From the NCBI GenBank assembly GCA_003225295.1, contig QHYZ01000098.1, positions 1 to 34,680 on the forward strand: a stretch of 34,680 nucleotides of DNA, read 5' to 3'. The notes beneath the pieces are model-generated. The model made no database searches and was not told the origin of the DNA. It was given only the letters and a program-made list of their open reading frames with translations. The stretch is from Acidobacteriota bacterium. Lineage in GTDB: Bacteria > Acidobacteriota > Terriglobia > Acidiferrales > UBA7541. The position numbers were made by a program, and so were the translations under genes. Numbering within the stretch: the first letter of the stretch is position 1; every line of letters starts with the position of its first letter. This document shows positions 25,783 to 33,878 of this stretch, piece by piece.

Positions 25783-26792
25783 TGGAACATTCTGTGCCGA
25801 CGGGAGTCTCTCTGGTACTGGTTGCGGGGCTGATGTCCGGCACTTGCATGCTTCCGTCGAAGTTTGTACGTACTTGGAAATGGGAGAACGTGTGGCTTGT
25901 TTTCAGTATGGTCTCTCTTGTAATCATTCCCTGGATACTTGCCGTTGCTTTTGTGGAGCGTCTGTTCGAAACGTATCGAGCTCTGTCCCCTCAGCAGCTT
26001 GCCATTCCGATATTGCTGGGTGCCGGATGGGGAATCGCGCAAATTCTTTTCGGCGTTTCCGTAAAGCGCCTTGGTCTGGGCATCGCGTACGCAATCATCG
26101 TCGGCCTTGGCGCAGTTCTCGGAACGCTGGTTCCACTCTTCGTTCAGCAAAGGACCCTCGCCAAGGAGCATGCACTAAGATTGATCTTGAGCGGTGTGGT
26201 GGTCATGTCGATCGGAATTTCTTTGACCGCGTGGAGTGGTCAAATCAAAGAACGTGCGGCGGGCCTTCATGAGAATCCATCGCATCGTTCCTACCTCGCG
26301 GCTACCTTTCTTGCAGTGCTCTGTGGCCTCATGGCACCCATGCTCAACTACTCGTTTGCCTTTGGGCAAGATATTGCCAAAACGGCTGTAACGTTGGGAA
26401 ACCAGCCCGTGCACGCCGCTTACGCGGTTTGGCCAGTTGGACTAGCGGGAGGCCTCGTTCCCAACGCGGCCTACAGTTTGTGGCTGCTAACCAAGAATCG
26501 GACCTGGGCTTTGTTTCGCTCTACACCGCCAGACTTCTTGCGGTCCTCCCTGATGGGCGTTCTCTGGATGGGAGCATTTGCTTTGTATGGAATGAGCGCA
26601 ACGTTCCTCGGTGCACTGGGCACATCCGTCGGATGGGGCCTGTTACAGATCTTCATGATCATGACCGCCACCATGGCGGGAGTTCTGACGGGCGAATGGC
26701 AGCAAGCCTCCCGCTCTGCACGACTCTTATTGGGCTCAGGCATCGCAGGTCTGACGGCTGCGATTGTGCTGCTCGCAGCTGGCAGCATGTAG
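25782..26792 (+). CDS. RhaT-type deoxyhexose/H+ symporter
   Basis: The 336-residue integral membrane protein has about ten hydrophobic helices and fits the L-rhamnose-proton symporter family (RhaT, DMT superfamily). Typical features are the first helix LVLVAGLMSGTCMLPSKF, GAGWGIAQILFGVSVKRLG, the long LGIAYAIIVGLGAVLGTLVPL helix and GNQPVHAAYAVWPVGLAGG. It probably imports the monosaccharide released by the fucosidases. RhaT proper carries L-rhamnose, so L-fucose or a broader range is an inference from context. Its ATG shares one base with the dehydratase stop (TGATG), showing tight coupling. Confidence 0.85.
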   Translation: MEHSVPTGVSLVLVAGLMSGTCMLPSKFVRTWKWENVWLVFSMVSLVIIPWILAVAFVERLFETYRALSPQQLAIPILLGAGWGIAQILFGVSVKRLGLGIAYAIIVGLGAVLGTLVPLFVQQRTLAKEHALRLILSGVVVMSIGISLTAWSGQIKERAAGLHENPSHRSYLAATFLAVLCGLMAPMLNYSFAFGQDIAKTAVTLGNQPVHAAYAVWPVGLAGGLVPNAAYSLWLLTKNRTWALFRSTPPDFLRSSLMGVLWMGAFALYGMSATFLGALGTSVGWGLLQIFMIMTATMAGVLTGEWQQASRSARLLLGSGIAGLTAAIVLLAAGSM

Positions 26793-26832
26793 GCCGTTCT
26801 TTGAAAGCCACCGGGGGCACTGAGAGAGCGTC

Positions 26833-27591
26833 ATGAACAATTGTGAAGATCACATGGGAACGCGACTTCAGAAAATTTCTGCAGCCCGCTGCGTTTTTCG
26901 AGTGTTTGCTATTTTCTCTCTCAGTCTTGTGGCCCGGCCCTCACTCCTCTGCGCCCAGGACCAAACTTCTATTCCCGAGGAGATCGAGTGGACCTGGGAA
27001 GTTCGCTCGCAACTCGCCGACCCCAAGCTGCCCAACGTCCTTCTTCTCGGCGACTCTATCACACGCAACTATTTCCCACAGGTAACCAAAGATCTCCGCG
27101 GCGTCGCCAATGTCTACCTCTTGGCGTCTTCGACGTCCGTGGGCGATCCCCGTCTTCCCCGTCAGATTGCCGAGTTCTCCGCCTTACAGGGTGTCTCGTT
27201 CACTGTAGTTCACTTCAACAACGGCTTGCACGGCTGGGGATATTCCGAAGCGCAATTCAAATCCAGCTTTCCCATTTTTCTCCAAGCCATTCGGGCACTC
27301 CCAGGTCGCGGCAAGCTCATCTGGACTACGATCACACCGGTCAAACCCGAGGCATCCAACGGCGCCTCGAATTCCCGCATAGACGCGAGAAATGCCATCG
27401 CCCGAGCCTTCATCGAAGCGGAGAGGATTCCCATCGATGACCAACACGCTCTGATGATCCAGCATCCCGACCTCTACGAAGACGCCTTCCATTTCAACAA
27501 GGCTGGCTCGGCAATCATGGGCGCCCAGGCAGCGACGATCATCAGGAGGGCCCTCGAGAACTCCGGACACGAGCGGCCCGGTAAACATTAG
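26833..27591 (+). CDS. Exported SGNH/GDSL-family hydrolase
   Basis: The 252-residue protein has a signal peptide (VFAIFSLSLVARPSLLCAQ) and the SGNH hydrolase blocks: GDSIT with catalytic Ser75, the Asn in HFNNGLHGW (about 130) and DAFHFN with Asp217 and His220. These enzymes are usually esterases; in a glycan locus a carbohydrate O-acetyl or other acyl esterase is the natural reading. It lies 40 bases after the symporter gene, with GAGAG before ATG 26833; ATG 26854 is an alternative. De-esterification of fucosylated side chains is inferred from neighbours, not shown by sequence. Confidence 0.8.
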   Translation: MNNCEDHMGTRLQKISAARCVFRVFAIFSLSLVARPSLLCAQDQTSIPEEIEWTWEVRSQLADPKLPNVLLLGDSITRNYFPQVTKDLRGVANVYLLASSTSVGDPRLPRQIAEFSALQGVSFTVVHFNNGLHGWGYSEAQFKSSFPIFLQAIRALPGRGKLIWTTITPVKPEASNGASNSRIDARNAIARAFIEAERIPIDDQHALMIQHPDLYEDAFHFNKAGSAIMGAQAATIIRRALENSGHERPGKH

Positions 27592-27656
27592 CCGTTCACG
27601 CGGCGGAACTACTGTCTGCCGCAACCTTCAAAGACATCTCACACGGAGATCCAACG

Positions 27657-28775
27657 ATGCCAAATCCTCCCACCGCGGAAAGCCTTGATGCGCGGATTAC
27701 CGCAGCTGTTCAAACAGTCCGGCAACCCCGCCCAAAGCAGGTCCGTCCCATCGTTGTCATAGGCGCCGGAGGTATCGTTCGCGCCGCACATCTGCCTGCA
27801 TACGAAAGGGCGGGGTTCCCAGTCATCAGCCTAGTGGATCAAGATGGAGACAAAGCAGCAGAACTCGCAGCCAAGCGTCGGATTCCCCGTTCGTTCAGTT
27901 CCCTTGCTGAAGCCGTACGCTTCGCTCCACCTGACGCTGTCTTCGATGTGGCGGTTCCCGCCTCTCAGCTTGTCCATATCCTTCCGGAGCTACCCGACAG
28001 CGCGACCGTGCTCATGCAGAAGCCCATGGGTGAGACCCTCCAGGAAGCTCGCATCATTCGGGACCTTTGCTTGAGCAAGGGTTTCGCTGCCGCCGTAAAC
28101 TTCTCTCTACGCTACTCTCCCAATAACCTCGCTGTCGCTGCACTGGCGAGCAGTGGTCTCCTAGGTGAAATCCACGACATCGAAGTCCAGACAAGCACTT
28201 ATACCCCTTGGCATCTCTGGTCCTTTCTTGCCACCGCGCCGAGGCTCGAAATCCTCTATCACAGCATTCACTACTTCGACCTTGTTCGCTCATGGCTCGG
28301 CAATCCGCAAGGCGTCTACGCGCGCACGGTAAACAACCCGCACACGGCAAACCTCGCGGCCACCAAGACCATCGCCATCCTCGATTACGGCAACTCCAAG
28401 CGCGTCTTCATTGCCACCAACCACAACCACAAGTTCGGCCCGGAACATCAGCACAGCTTCATCCAATGGGAGGGACTCAACGGCGCGGCACGCATCAGTA
28501 TGGGCGTCAACCTGGACTATCCGGCCGGGAAGCCAGATACCGCCGAATACGCCGAGCGGGGCTCAGACTCTCCGCGCTGGCGCTCCGTCCCGGTCACCGG
28601 GAACAACTTTCCCGACGCTTTCATGGGAACCATGGGCGCTCTCCAGTGCTTCGCCGAAGGATCCGTCTCCACGTTGCCGTCGCACTTTGAAGATGCGTTT
28701 CAAACAATGGCGCTCGTCGAGGCCCTGTACCGCTCAAGCGACCTTCCCGGCGAGCCGATTCCGCTCGACGAGTGA
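27657..28775 (+). CDS. Gfo/Idh/MocA-family NAD(P)-dependent oxidoreductase
   Basis: The 372-residue cytoplasmic protein has a Rossmann motif GAGGIVRAAH near residues 36-45, the cofactor-loop QKPMGET near 121 (family EKP position) and YHSIHYFDL near 201 with the conserved histidines of the sugar-binding domain. A GGAG element precedes ATG 27657 after a 65-base gap from the SGNH gene. Family members oxidise or reduce sugars, inositols and glycosides. In this locus it could supply the missing L-fucose dehydrogenase step or act on a different sugar; sequence cannot decide. It is the last gene of the plus-strand cluster, followed by a hairpin at 28775-28802. Confidence 0.85.
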   Translation: MPNPPTAESLDARITAAVQTVRQPRPKQVRPIVVIGAGGIVRAAHLPAYERAGFPVISLVDQDGDKAAELAAKRRIPRSFSSLAEAVRFAPPDAVFDVAVPASQLVHILPELPDSATVLMQKPMGETLQEARIIRDLCLSKGFAAAVNFSLRYSPNNLAVAALASSGLLGEIHDIEVQTSTYTPWHLWSFLATAPRLEILYHSIHYFDLVRSWLGNPQGVYARTVNNPHTANLAATKTIAILDYGNSKRVFIATNHNHKFGPEHQHSFIQWEGLNGAARISMGVNLDYPAGKPDTAEYAERGSDSPRWRSVPVTGNNFPDAFMGTMGALQCFAEGSVSTLPSHFEDAFQTMALVEALYRSSDLPGEPIPLDE

Positions 28776-28802
28776 CCTACAACCACCTAGGCGGATGTAG
28801 GT
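28775..28802 (+). terminator. Hairpin after the catabolic operon
   Basis: ACCTACA and TGTAGGT form a perfect 7-bp stem overlapping the last base of the oxidoreductase stop codon, with a 14-base loop containing CCTAGG. There is no strong T run, so it may be a terminator or a 3' stabilising hairpin. Confidence 0.4.
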
Positions 28803-29032
28803 ATTGCCAGGGATTGTCAGCGGCCTTAATCAAGAGCCCTACGCACGACTTTTTCGACCATGGCATACCTTGACTACACAGGGATGTCTTTAGGCGAGGT
28901 CACAAGCCAAGAATTGGCCGCAGCCATCCACCCCAAGATATGTCCGATTTCTTGGAGAAATGGCGAGCGGACTTGTTCCCGTTCCAAATCTCCGGCCCGG
29001 ACTCTGTGCTAAAATCACAAAGGAGATTCACG

Positions 29033-29269
29033 ATGGCAGCGCTTGACTGGTCGCAATGTCTGGCTGTAGAGAGCGTACCCGGAAAGGTGAGCGGGGCATG
29101 GGTGTTTCGCGGCACGCGAATGCCGGTTGCCACCGTCTTCGCGGGATTGGAAGAAGGCATGACCATCAATGAATTGATAGAGACGTATGACGGACTCACG
29201 CGGGAGCACATCGAGGCCGTCTTGGAGTTCGCCGCTCGCAGCCTGGAGACTCCGGCATCGGCCCGGTAA
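29033..29269 (+). CDS. DUF433 antitoxin
   Basis: From ATG 29033 (AGGAG 7 bases upstream) the product is 78 residues. It has the DUF433 pattern: a short N-terminal strand, KVSGAWVFRGTRMPVATVF, then a winged-helix-like GMTINELIETYDGLTREHIEAVLEFA. DUF433 proteins commonly precede DUF5615 PIN-like toxins and are thought to act as antitoxins and DNA-binding autoregulators. The stop abuts the next start directly (TAAATG). A longer frame from 28940 lacks a ribosome binding site and family similarity in its first 31 residues. Confidence 0.82.
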   Translation: MAALDWSQCLAVESVPGKVSGAWVFRGTRMPVATVFAGLEEGMTINELIETYDGLTREHIEAVLEFAARSLETPASAR

Positions 29270-29596
29270 ATGCGTATCCTGTTCGATCAGGGAACCCCAG
29301 TACAAATCCGCCGCTCGCTGGAAGCTCATACCGTCAAGACGTCAAGAGAGCAAGGATGGAGCACTCTGGCCAACAGTGAGTTATTGCGTGTCGCGGAAGA
29401 GGCCGGGTTTGACGTGCTGCTCACAACCGACAAAAACATGCGTTATCAGCAAAACCTTGAAGGTCGCAGGATTGCGGTCGTCGTCCTTGGCAACGGCCTG
29501 TGGCCGTTCGTGAAGCCGATGCTGCCGCAGGTTGTTACCGCGGTCGAAACCGCGATAGCAGGAACCCTCGTCACGGTCGATCTACCAAGCCGATAG
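29270..29596 (+). CDS. DUF5615 PIN-like toxin
   Basis: The 108-residue protein begins with MRILFDQGTP, the DUF5615/Mut7-C-like PIN start with catalytic-type Asp6. It continues with SELLRVAEEAGFDVLLTTDKNM, containing a second acidic position (Asp54), and IAVVVLGNGLWP. PIN-like toxins of this group are predicted RNases neutralised by the DUF433 partner encoded immediately upstream. Length and both motifs are intact, so the module is probably functional. Direct biochemical evidence for the family is limited. Confidence 0.82.
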   Translation: MRILFDQGTPVQIRRSLEAHTVKTSREQGWSTLANSELLRVAEEAGFDVLLTTDKNMRYQQNLEGRRIAVVVLGNGLWPFVKPMLPQVVTAVETAIAGTLVTVDLPSR

Positions 29597-30061
29597 ACAC
29601 TCACCGCCTGCTGTCCCCTCCCCCTAGCGGGAGTTTACTGCGGGTTCGGTCGGCAGATTTCTAAGAGTTCTTTTTTGTGCAGTTTAAGACGTCCGGTTGA
29701 TATTACCCACGGTGGGTAATCTGCAGTTCATCCAACTTCAGCGCCTTGGCCAAAGCCTGCTGCGCCAAAGTTTGCTTCGAGAGCACCTAGGCCGCACGAG
29801 GGGTACCCTTCTCGCCTTGCCGCGGGTAGAGCAAAACGAACTGCTGAATCTCCTGCAACTCGTCGATGAGTTGTTCCATGGAAAGGTCGCTCCCACACAG
29901 CTTGCAGAGCGGAAGGAGACATTTATTGCCCCGGAGTGCACCTCGACTCTTTGCAGACGATGGCGAACCTGGCCTGCAGAACTAGTTGGGATGCTTGCTT
30001 AGCGCCTGGATGTGTGGATAGAGTACTTGAAATCGCGAAGGAGATGGTCGGGCGGGGAAAG
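29597..30061. other. 465-bp intergenic region with a perfect palindrome and a doubtful small ORF
   Basis: It contains the 19-base palindrome described separately, a short inverted repeat CTCCC/GGGAG near 29617 after the toxin gene, and a minus-strand open frame ending at 29787. The translation of that frame has a zinc-knuckle-like PLCKLCG followed by a helical MEQLIDELQEIQQFVLLYP. No start codon lies upstream of the cysteine pair, so it is either a 30-residue peptide from ATG 29879 or a remnant. No other gene is convincing. Confidence 0.4.
29702..29720. promoter_or_regulatory. Perfect 9+1+9 palindrome, probable operator
   Basis: ATTACCCAC, a single G, then GTGGGTAAT form an uninterrupted 19-base dyad about 340 bases upstream of the sigma-factor gene and about 105 bases after the toxin stop. 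Its length and symmetry are typical of a dimeric regulator site. The cognate protein is unknown. Confidence 0.5.
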
Positions 30062-30661
30062 ATGGACTCCGCAACATCTACATTTGGCTTGGTCGAGCGC
30101 TTCAAAAGGGGTGAGACAGAGGCGTTCACTCTAATCTTCCGGAAGTACCGGAGGAGGCTGGCGGTGCTAGTGCACTACAAGATGAGCCCGGAGCTGCGTG
30201 TTGTGATTGACGCAGAGGACATCTTGCAAGAGGTGTTCCTGACGGCGGCTCAAGATATGGGTAAGTTCACGTATCAGTCTCCGGGAAGCTTAATGGCTTG
30301 GCTATCGCGGATCTCGGACCACGTGATTGTGGATGCCGCCCGCTACCAGCGCCGAGGAAAGCGCCACGCAGAAAATATGTTGAGGTTCCGGTCGAGGAGT
30401 AACCCGGCTGGGCCGGATCCGGTGCACTCCGAAACCCCCAGCCGGGTGTTTGCCAGGAAAGAGGGCTTGCAGATTCTACTCAAGAAACTGGATGTCCTCC
30501 CGGCGGAATATAGGGAAATGATCCTGATGGCAAAATTCGAGGGGCTGACGACCAAAGAGATTTCCGAACGCGTGAAAAAATCGAGGGAAAGCGTCGCCCT
30601 CACTTTGCACCGCGCGCTGAAACGCTTCCGCGAGCTGGAAGCCGCGGGTCTGAAACAATGA
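30062..30661 (+). CDS. ECF-type RNA polymerase sigma factor
   Basis: The protein of about 199 residues (from ATG 30062, GGGG just upstream; ATG 30044 is an alternative) has sigma region 2 (FKRGETEAFTLIFRKYRRRL to VIDAEDILQEVFLTA) and region 4 (LDVLPAEYREMILMAKFEGL, TTKEISERVKKSRESVALTL). It resembles ECF sigma factors common in Acidobacteriota and Planctomycetes that are encoded next to Ser/Thr kinases. Its stop overlaps the kinase start (ATGA), so the two are translationally coupled. No anti-sigma gene is visible; the kinase is the likely regulator. The promoters it recognises cannot be deduced here. Confidence 0.85.
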   Translation: MDSATSTFGLVERFKRGETEAFTLIFRKYRRRLAVLVHYKMSPELRVVIDAEDILQEVFLTAAQDMGKFTYQSPGSLMAWLSRISDHVIVDAARYQRRGKRHAENMLRFRSRSNPAGPDPVHSETPSRVFARKEGLQILLKKLDVLPAEYREMILMAKFEGLTTKEISERVKKSRESVALTLHRALKRFRELEAAGLKQ

Positions 30662-33090
30662 GCGACGAAGAGTCCCTAAGAAACCCTCAGAATCTCCCGC
30701 CCCGCGGTGAAGAATCTGCGGAACGGGAGCGCGCGATAGCCGAAGCGCTGGCGTCATACCTAGATCAAGTTACGCGCGAAGAGACGGTGGACATTGATGC
30801 CTTCTGCAAGACTTGCCCCGGACTAGAAAACGAGCTTCGACCGTTGCTGGAATCGCTGAATGAGATGGATGGACCGCCATTTTCCGAGGGTTCAGCTCCT
30901 GAATCTGAAGAAGGAGAAGATTTGCCCGAGAGACTCTCCGGGCACAAGATTCTCGGGGACATTGGCGTCGGCGGAATGGGGCGGGTTCTGTTGGGATATG
31001 ACGAGCGATTGAACCGAAAGGTGGCGATCAAAATACTCGGGCGGCGCTACCGCGCCGAAGAAACCGTCAAGACACGCTTCATGCACGAGGCGCGAGCACT
31101 CGCGCAGATCAGCCACCCGAACATCGTGCATATCTTCAGCCTGGGCCCGTCGGATGAACTTCCTCACTTCGTGATGGAATTGGTGGAGGGAAGATCGCTC
31201 GTGGAAGCTGCGCGAGCGCTGACGCTATCACAAAAAACGGAGCTGATGCGCAAAGTGGCGTTGGCGGTGCATTTCCTGCATGAGCACAAAATCGTGCATC
31301 GCGACCTGAAGCCAACGAACATACTGGTGAACGCGGACATGGATCCGAAAATCTTGGATTTCGGGCTGGCGCAGCATGTGGGGAGCAACATCAGCCGAGT
31401 AACGCGGCCCGGGGAGATCATGGGCACACCGGATTATTTTTCACCGGAACACACACTGCCGGGGTCACGATTCGATCCGCGAAGCGATGTTTTTTCGCTA
31501 GGCACAATACTGTACGAGTTGCTGACCGGAAGCCCACCGTTTCACGGAGAAACGTTTGGCGAGCAGGTGCGGCTGATCCGCGACCAAGATCCGACGCTGC
31601 CAAGGCGGCGAAATCCAGAAATACCCACGGACTTGCAAGACGTCTGCCTGAAGGCGCTGGAAAAAAAACCTGAGAACCGCTATGCGTCCGCGCGAGAAAT
31701 GGCGGATGATCTGGAACGATTCCTGGCGGGGGAAAAAGTGCATGCGGTGCCGACTGCGTATTCGAATCTGATGTCCGGAAAGATCGAACAGTACCTGCGC
31801 GAGCTAGAGGGCTGGCGGGAGGAGGAGATCGTTTCGGAACACGAGTATGAGGCGCTGCGCAGAGACTACGCACGGCTGGTAGAAAGAGAAGACTCGTGGA
31901 TCTTGAACGCGCGAAGGCTGTCGCTGCCGCAGGTGAGCTTGTATCTCGGCGCTTGGATACTCACGGTGGGCGCGGCATTGTTGTTCCTGTTCCAGTTTGC
32001 GGACCTTTCGGGGACGCTGGGAGTCATCGTGGTGGCGGGGGCCGCGGCATTGATGGCGGACCGCGGGCTGCGGCTTTGGAAATCGGGACAGTTGCGGATT
32101 GGGATTGCCTACCTGCTGGCGTTTTGCCTATTGCTTCCCATTGCGTTGCTCGTGGCGTTCGGCGCCTATCACTTGTTTACCAGGGCAGCAGCGAATCCGA
32201 ACTGGGAGTTGCTGGGGCGCATCTCAAAGACGTTTAAGCAAACAACGAACGCGCAGATCTGGTGGGCGGTCATTCTGTCGCTGCCGGTATACGTGTGGCT
32301 GAGGCGGTTTGCGAAATCGTCGGTGTTCTCACTCGTTTTTGCGGTCATGGTGGCGTGGTTGTGGGTAGTCACGCTGATGCGAGTGGGGCTGCTGGAGTGG
32401 CTAGACGCTGACCCCGGAAAATTCTATTTCCGGCTAATCCCCGCCGCCCTGCTGTTTTTCGCGATGGCGATGGCGCTGGAGTGGCGCCATTTGCCGAACG
32501 ACTCGCGGTACTTCTACCCGATCGCAGTGGTTTTCACATTTGCAGCGCTGAGCGGGCTGGCAAGCACTCATAAGCAGTATCAGGAATGGCTGGCAGCGCG
32601 ATTGCCCTGGACGCGCGGCGAGATCGAGTATCTTTTTGTTATCAATGCGGGGATTTATTTGCTGTTGGAGGTGATTTGCGAGCGGTTCTCCCTATCGCAA
32701 ATGCGCGCCGTGGGTAAAGCGTTCCGATTTGTGATACCTGGACATGTGCTGACCTCATTGTTTTTTTTAGGGCTGGAGGCAACGGATAGATGGGAAGGTC
32801 AACTGAACGATCCGTTGATGAAGAAGGAGGCGCGTGTTTTTGAAATGCTGCTGCCAGCGGCGGCGCTGCTATTTGTGTACGGAAGCATTCGCAAGCAGAT
32901 GAAGAACTATTTCGTCGTCGGGATGATATTTCTTGGGATCGGGCTTGTTCGGCTGCAAGAAGACATCTTCAAGCAGAAGTCGCGCTGGCCCATCCTGCTG
33001 CTGATTCTGGGTTCCTTGCTGATGGTGAGTGCGACGCGATATTCGGCCATCAAAATGGCCGTGGCGCGGATGGTCCGGCGCGGCGAATGA
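30658..33090 (+). CDS. Membrane Ser/Thr protein kinase with polytopic C-terminal domain
   Basis: The 810-residue protein has an acidic N-terminal segment (1-92, with the YLDQVTREETVDIDAFCKTCPGLENEL pattern split across a helical pair), then a Hanks-type kinase domain from about 95 to 355. Kinase landmarks are GDIGVGGMGRV, VAIK (Lys125), HRDLKPTN (Asp216), DFGLA (Asp234) and SPEH. A charged helical linker leads to roughly twelve hydrophobic segments from about residue 424 to the C terminus. All catalytic residues are present. The membrane half presumably senses or anchors, and the kinase faces the cytoplasm. Coupling to the ECF sigma gene suggests control of that sigma factor by phosphorylation. 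Confidence 0.88.
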   Translation: MSDEESLRNPQNLPPRGEESAERERAIAEALASYLDQVTREETVDIDAFCKTCPGLENELRPLLESLNEMDGPPFSEGSAPESEEGEDLPERLSGHKILGDIGVGGMGRVLLGYDERLNRKVAIKILGRRYRAEETVKTRFMHEARALAQISHPNIVHIFSLGPSDELPHFVMELVEGRSLVEAARALTLSQKTELMRKVALAVHFLHEHKIVHRDLKPTNILVNADMDPKILDFGLAQHVGSNISRVTRPGEIMGTPDYFSPEHTLPGSRFDPRSDVFSLGTILYELLTGSPPFHGETFGEQVRLIRDQDPTLPRRRNPEIPTDLQDVCLKALEKKPENRYASAREMADDLERFLAGEKVHAVPTAYSNLMSGKIEQYLRELEGWREEEIVSEHEYEALRRDYARLVEREDSWILNARRLSLPQVSLYLGAWILTVGAALLFLFQFADLSGTLGVIVVAGAAALMADRGLRLWKSGQLRIGIAYLLAFCLLLPIALLVAFGAYHLFTRAAANPNWELLGRISKTFKQTTNAQIWWAVILSLPVYVWLRRFAKSSVFSLVFAVMVAWLWVVTLMRVGLLEWLDADPGKFYFRLIPAALLFFAMAMALEWRHLPNDSRYFYPIAVVFTFAALSGLASTHKQYQEWLAARLPWTRGEIEYLFVINAGIYLLLEVICERFSLSQMRAVGKAFRFVIPGHVLTSLFFLGLEATDRWEGQLNDPLMKKEARVFEMLLPAAALLFVYGSIRKQMKNYFVVGMIFLGIGLVRLQEDIFKQKSRWPILLLILGSLLMVSATRYSAIKMAVARMVRRGE

Positions 33091-33178
33091 AAGCACGGGA
33101 TAGGCTGCGCTAGGACTGCAATTCCCACCTTTTTTTGTCGCTATACCTGAATGAGGGGAAGTGATTGCCAACAGGCCC

Positions 33179-33194
33179 CCGGCAGAATTGCCGG
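33179..33194 (+). other. Hairpin in the leader of the lipoprotein gene
   Basis: CCGGCA and TGCCGG form a perfect 6-bp stem around GAAT, 33 bases before the lipoprotein start. A T run at 33131-33137 lies upstream of it. It could be part of the kinase gene 3' end or a leader element. Confidence 0.3.
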
Positions 33195-33227
33195 ACGGGC
33201 GGGGGCGGCCCTCGAAGGAGTGCGACT

Positions 33228-33878
33228 ATGGCTAAACAAACCGGCAAGAGTTCCTGGCGGTGGAGCTGGCCGCTAGGAGTAGCGCTGGCATTTGGGAGTA
33301 TTGTTGCGACCGGGTGCGACAGCGACGGGCGTCCGTTTATTACGTCGCTTCAGCCATTTTACACCCAGCTAGATTTGGAGGCCGATTCCAGATTGAACGG
33401 AATTTGGGGTGACAAAGAAGGAGACGTGACCTTCTCATTCGAAGAAAGAAAGGATGAGGGGAAGGAGAAGGAGTACAAGCTGGTGGTGAAGGAAAAGGAC
33501 GGAGAGCAGGAAGTGTCGGGAGAATTCGAGGCCCGCGTCGTGCGGCTGGGCGCCTTTGATTTTATGGACGTTTATCCCCAGAGCAGCAAGGAGGGGAACG
33601 AGTTTTACCGCGCGCATTTTACCCGCGCGCATACCATCGCGCGCGTGGAGATCAGTCAGGACTCGATCCAAATGGCATTTTTGAGCGCAAGGTGGCTAAA
33701 GGCGAAGCTGGACGAAGAAAGCGTCGATACTCCGTGCGTGAAGGTGGATGATACGCTGATGCTGACCGGAACGACCGAGGAAGTGCAAGAGCTCGTGTTT
33801 TCCCATGCCAACGACGATGGAGCGTTTGCCGACTCGGTGTTACTGGAGAAGCAGCGGATCGAGAAGGAAGAGCAATGA
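33228..33878 (+). CDS. Putative lipoprotein of unknown function
   Basis: ATG 33228 has AAGGAG 8 bases upstream. The 216-residue product begins with basic residues, a hydrophobic stretch (WPLGVALAFGSIVA) and a lipobox-like VATGC, so it is probably lipidated at about Cys28. The mature part is rich in Lys and Glu (EERKDEGKEKEYKLVVKEKD) with alternating strands and no catalytic motif I recognise. The segment resembles small lipoproteins in Acidobacteriota annotated as hypothetical. It follows the kinase gene by 137 bases; shared function is possible but not shown. Confidence 0.75.
   Translation: MAKQTGKSSWRWSWPLGVALAFGSIVATGCDSDGRPFITSLQPFYTQLDLEADSRLNGIWGDKEGDVTFSFEERKDEGKEKEYKLVVKEKDGEQEVSGEFEARVVRLGAFDFMDVYPQSSKEGNEFYRAHFTRAHTIARVEISQDSIQMAFLSARWLKAKLDEESVDTPCVKVDDTLMLTGTTEEVQELVFSHANDDGAFADSVLLEKQRIEKEEQ

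Noticed and set aside
28940-29032. Extended N terminus for the DUF433 protein
   Set aside because: No ribosome binding site and no similarity to the family; ATG 29033 has AGGAG at the right distance.
29697-30002. Plus-strand frame of 101 residues across the palindrome
   Set aside because: It begins inside the dyad region without a ribosome binding site and is leucine/arginine-rich without motifs; probably the shadow of a minus-strand remnant.
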